The position numbers were made by a program, and so were the translations under genes. 64,000 bases of DNA from Oceanobacillus timonensis. GTDB lineage: Bacteria > Bacillota > Bacilli > Bacillales > Amphibacillaceae. This document shows positions 62,018 through 64,000 of the stretch, in pieces. The notes beneath the pieces are model-generated. The model was not told the DNA's origin. It searched no databases and worked only from the letters and a program-made list of their open reading frames with translations. The stretch lies in the NCBI RefSeq assembly GCF_900166635.1, contig NZ_LT800497.1, positions 1,385,504 to 1,449,503 on the forward strand, written 5' to 3'. Position 1 is the stretch's first letter. Every line of letters starts with the position of its first letter.

Positions 62018-62452
62018 ATGTTAAATTATTTGAGTTTAGCTGCTACAGCGTGGTTTATCGGATTTTTTCCGATGACTGAAATATATATTGCGGTTCCAGT
62101 TACGATGGCGATGGGGCTGGATACGGTGTCCTCTATTGTCTGGTCAAGTATAGGGAATTTTTTGCCGGTTCCTTTGATTGCCTTCTTTTATTCATTGCTT
62201 GCGAAGTCGAAACGTATTAAGAAATGGATGGATAAATTAGCGGAAAGCAAATATAAAAAACGCATTGAAAAACAAGGTCCGCTTGTTGTCCTGCTTATCA
62301 CCCCTATTGTCGGCTCATGGGCAATGGCAGTAATTGCTAATGGAGTTGGCATGAATAAAATAAATTTATTCCTGTCTGCAGGAGGGAGTATTTTATTATA
62401 TGGTATTATACTAGCTGTTTTAACGCATTATGGAATTGATTTTGTGAGTTAA
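62018..62452 (+). CDS. Small multidrug export protein (Sm_multidrug_ex)
   Basis: This protein of about 144 residues has four hydrophobic segments and fits the PF06695 family as I know it: FPMTEIYIAVPVTMAMGL near the start, GNFLPVPLIAFFYSLLAKS, and the VVLLITPIVGSWAMAVIANGVG segment. The export function is by family name and context. GAGGGA lies 7 nt before the ATG at 62018. A MerR-type promoter with a palindrome in the 19-bp spacer precedes it, so the divergent MerR protein activates it. Confidence 0.85.
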   Translation: MLNYLSLAATAWFIGFFPMTEIYIAVPVTMAMGLDTVSSIVWSSIGNFLPVPLIAFFYSLLAKSKRIKKWMDKLAESKYKKRIEKQGPLVVLLITPIVGSWAMAVIANGVGMNKINLFLSAGGSILLYGIILAVLTHYGIDFVS

Positions 62453-62608
62453 AAAACAGAAAATAAAAGTGTTGGAACATATAGGATTAAAAGGCGCCCA
62501 TATGCAGCGTCTTTTAATATATGTATTGTTATGTGTTTTAAAATAATACTAGCTTTATTTTTAAATGATTGGTAAAATATAGACAATTCAAAGAAAGGAA
62601 GTGTTCTA

Positions 62609-63505
62609 TTGTTTACAGCACCAGTCATTTTAGAAGAAGAAGCAGACTACATGAAGCATGATCGGCTGACGAAAAAGCTGATACAAGAGTTTTTTGAAGA
62701 ATTTATCGAAGGATTTTTCCCCGACCTTCACCCCTACATTGATTTCTCCAACGTCACATTCTTTGAACAGGAAGTCTACCTGGACTACATCGAAGGCTCC
62801 AAAAAGGAAATTGACGTGCTCGCCGAAGTGAAGTTGCATCACGAGGATAAAATTCTCCATATTCACACCGAAGCGCAATCCACCCATGAAGCTGATTTCC
62901 CCGAAAGAATGTTTCTCTACTTCAGCTATCTTTACGCCAAACACCGCAAACCAATTCAACCTATCGCCGTTTTGAGTTATAATAGAAGCCAAGAAGAACC
63001 GACACAATTCAAAATCGATACACCAACCCAAGAAGTACTTCAATTTAACTTTTTACAATTACAATTAAGAAAGAAAAACTGGAAAGAATATATTCAATCA
63101 GATAACCCGGCCGCAGCCGCATTGCTTAGTCAGATGGGCTATGAAGAACACGAGCGTGTCCAGGTAAAGTTGGAATTTCTGCGTATGATTACCCGTTTGA
63201 AAATCAATCCGGCGCAAATGGAGTTTCTTAATGGTTATTTCGAGACGTATTTAAAACTAAACAAAAAGGAGGAGGAACAAATGATGGAGAAAATGGAGAA
63301 CTTGCCAGAAGAGGAAAAAGAAATGGTCATGCAGCTGCCGAATTCTTATTTTGAGAGAGGAAAGCAAGAAGGAATAGAAGAAGGGATAAAAAAGCGGAAC
63401 CAGGAGTTAGCTTTGAAACTGATAGCAAGAGGTATGTCAACCAGTGATATTGCAGAGATTACAGACTTAAGCGAAGCAGAAATTAAAAAGCTTGCTAGTG
63501 AGTAA
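62609..63505 (+). CDS. Rpn family recombination-promoting nuclease (YhgA-like)
   Basis: This 298-residue protein belongs to the Rpn/PD-(D/E)XK transposase-like family (YhgA-like). The nuclease core is at about 15-135, with MKHDRLTKKLIQEFFEEFIE, EIDVLAEVKLHHEDKILHIHTEAQ giving D69 and the E88-x-Q90 variant of the catalytic motif, and QLRKKNWKEYI. In E. coli these enzymes are DNA endonucleases that promote recombination and act in phage defence, and the C-terminal part is also made as a small inhibitor, RpnS. The start is TTG at 62609 with AAAGGAAG upstream; ATG at 62651 (MKHDRL) is an alternative. An internal start at 63281 lies in frame. Confidence 0.9.
   Translation: MFTAPVILEEEADYMKHDRLTKKLIQEFFEEFIEGFFPDLHPYIDFSNVTFFEQEVYLDYIEGSKKEIDVLAEVKLHHEDKILHIHTEAQSTHEADFPERMFLYFSYLYAKHRKPIQPIAVLSYNRSQEEPTQFKIDTPTQEVLQFNFLQLQLRKKNWKEYIQSDNPAAAALLSQMGYEEHERVQVKLEFLRMITRLKINPAQMEFLNGYFETYLKLNKKEEEQMMEKMENLPEEEKEMVMQLPNSYFERGKQEGIEEGIKKRNQELALKLIARGMSTSDIAEITDLSEAEIKKLASE
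63281..63505 (+). CDS. Intragenic RpnS-like antitoxin (C-terminal 74 residues of Rpn)
   Basis: Inside rpn and in its frame, ATG at 63281 (residue M225) follows AAGGAGGAGG (63266-63275), a perfect Shine-Dalgarno site that an internal coding region would not need. The encoded 74 residues start MMEKMENLPEEEKEMVMQL and end with the helical GMSTSDIAEITDLSEAEIKK tail. E. coli rpn genes make such C-terminal proteins (RpnS), which neutralise the nuclease. Function here is inferred. Confidence 0.6.
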   Translation: MMEKMENLPEEEKEMVMQLPNSYFERGKQEGIEEGIKKRNQELALKLIARGMSTSDIAEITDLSEAEIKKLASE

Positions 63506-63537
63506 ACAAATAAAATAGGGTATCTGTTTCCATAAAC

Positions 63538-63582
63538 AAACAAAGTGAGCTGGTTTTATTGTAAATTGGCTCACTTTGTTTA
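63538..63582 (+). terminator. Terminator between rpn and its 3' duplicate
   Basis: AAACAAAGTGAGC and GCTCACTTTGTTT (63538-63550, 63569-63581) with an 18-nt loop, followed by ATATG. Confidence 0.75.
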
Positions 63583-63638
63583 TATGAAGCCAAACTTATT
63601 ACGAGACTTATTTAAAACGAAACAAAGAGGAGGAACAA

Positions 63639-63851
63639 ATGATGGAGAAAATGGAAAACTTGCCGGAAGAGGAAAAAGAAATGGTCATGCAGCTGCCGAA
63701 TTCTTATTTTGAGAGAGGAAAGCAAGAAGGGATAATAAAGCGGAATCAGGAAGTAGCTTTGAAACTGATAGCAAGAGGTATGTCAACCAGTGATATTGCA
63801 GAGATTACAGACTTAAGCGAAGTAGAAATTAAAAGGCTTGCTAGTGAATAA
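63639..63851 (+). CDS. Free-standing RpnS-like protein, tandem copy of the rpn 3' end
   Basis: This 70-residue protein copies the last 74 residues of rpn with a 4-residue deletion (GIIKRN instead of GIEEGIKKRN) and substitutions L to V, A to V and K to R (63639-63851). The copied DNA begins near 63596, so it includes the Shine-Dalgarno region (GAGGAGG at 63627-63633, 5 nt before the ATG) but none of the nuclease. Reading frame and ribosome site are both intact, and nucleotide changes keep the protein open. It has no visible promoter of its own besides read-through past the terminator. It is likely a second antitoxin, or a truncated fragment. Confidence 0.6.
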   Translation: MMEKMENLPEEEKEMVMQLPNSYFERGKQEGIIKRNQEVALKLIARGMSTSDIAEITDLSEVEIKRLASE

Positions 63852-64000
63852 ACTTCAAGTAACCAAATTCCATGCTCGCTAATTTGAAATCAATTCTGAT
63901 ATTTTACTTGATAAAACAACAAAAATAAGAGGCACTAAATTCCTCGTTTTCTTTCTTGATAAAGCTCCGTGATTGCTTTATAGTAAATGCACTGTTACGA
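63852..64000. other. Right edge, no feature
   Basis: The last 149 bp are AT-rich and show no gene start, repeat or terminator that I can support. Confidence 0.5.

Noticed and set aside
1..64000. CRISPR arrays, tRNA and rRNA genes, prophage or intact transposase genes
   Set aside because: None recognised by eye on either strand; the only mobile-element traces are the intron relic and the possible relic at 10375-10720.

Overview
The window is a low-GC chromosome segment of a spore-forming member of the Bacillaceae. The spore genes cwlJ and sda, Bacillus-type Shine-Dalgarno sites, a PerR box, a TPP riboswitch, glycine-betaine-type BCCT transporters and a group IIC intron relic similar (from memory) to the Oceanobacillus iheyensis ribozyme point to a halotolerant genus such as Oceanobacillus or a close relative. 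I see no rRNA, tRNA, CRISPR array, prophage or intact insertion sequence.

Layout. 1-7 kb: DUF2255, CvpA and an aldo/keto reductase, each behind a MerR-type promoter with a 19-bp spacer; then cwlJ, an aminotransferase, and an XRE-cupin regulator with a CynX/NimT-like transporter and a UspA protein. 7.1-10.8 kb is a decay zone: a degenerate group IIC intron behind the uspA terminator, a BCCT gene with one nonsense codon, a wrecked aldo/keto reductase duplicate and an unidentified relic. 10.8-21.6 kb: phosphate transport (pit and its DUF47 partner), the intact aldo/keto reductase, membrane proteins of unknown role, cupin, GNAT, XRE-DUF1232, LCP and oxidoreductase genes, and a PadR/DUF2812 pair. 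21.7-34.8 kb: an iron-efflux P1B-4 ATPase (pfeT) behind PerR and Fur-like boxes, alkA, an RND pump with TetR, an MFS exporter with TetR and two identical operators, an acetyltransferase, an SDR and the intact BCCT transporter.

35.4-49.7 kb: a cupin/carboxymuconolactone decarboxylase pair, sda, a TPP riboswitch with thiM and a Lin0512-family gene, a candidate small RNA, a TetR-controlled ABC-2 exporter, four SDR genes around a MarR regulator, a thioredoxin-like protein, and lipM-lipA for lipoate. 49.8-62.5 kb: a Mn/Zn ABC importer, an EamA exporter, ppc, a Csp-type copper protein, tatA, PadR-DUF4188, an ArsR/quinone-oxidoreductase pair and a MerR/small multidrug exporter pair.

62.6-63.9 kb holds the strongest candidate for something new. 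An Rpn-family nuclease gene has a perfect internal Shine-Dalgarno site and an in-frame ATG that would express its C-terminal 74 residues alone, as RpnS antitoxins are in Escherichia coli. Behind a terminator there is a tandem copy of exactly that 3' segment with its own Shine-Dalgarno site, apparently a free-standing second RpnS-like gene.

Many units are a regulator next to a transporter or oxidoreductase with a visible palindromic operator. This makes the window rich in local stress, drug and metal response circuits.
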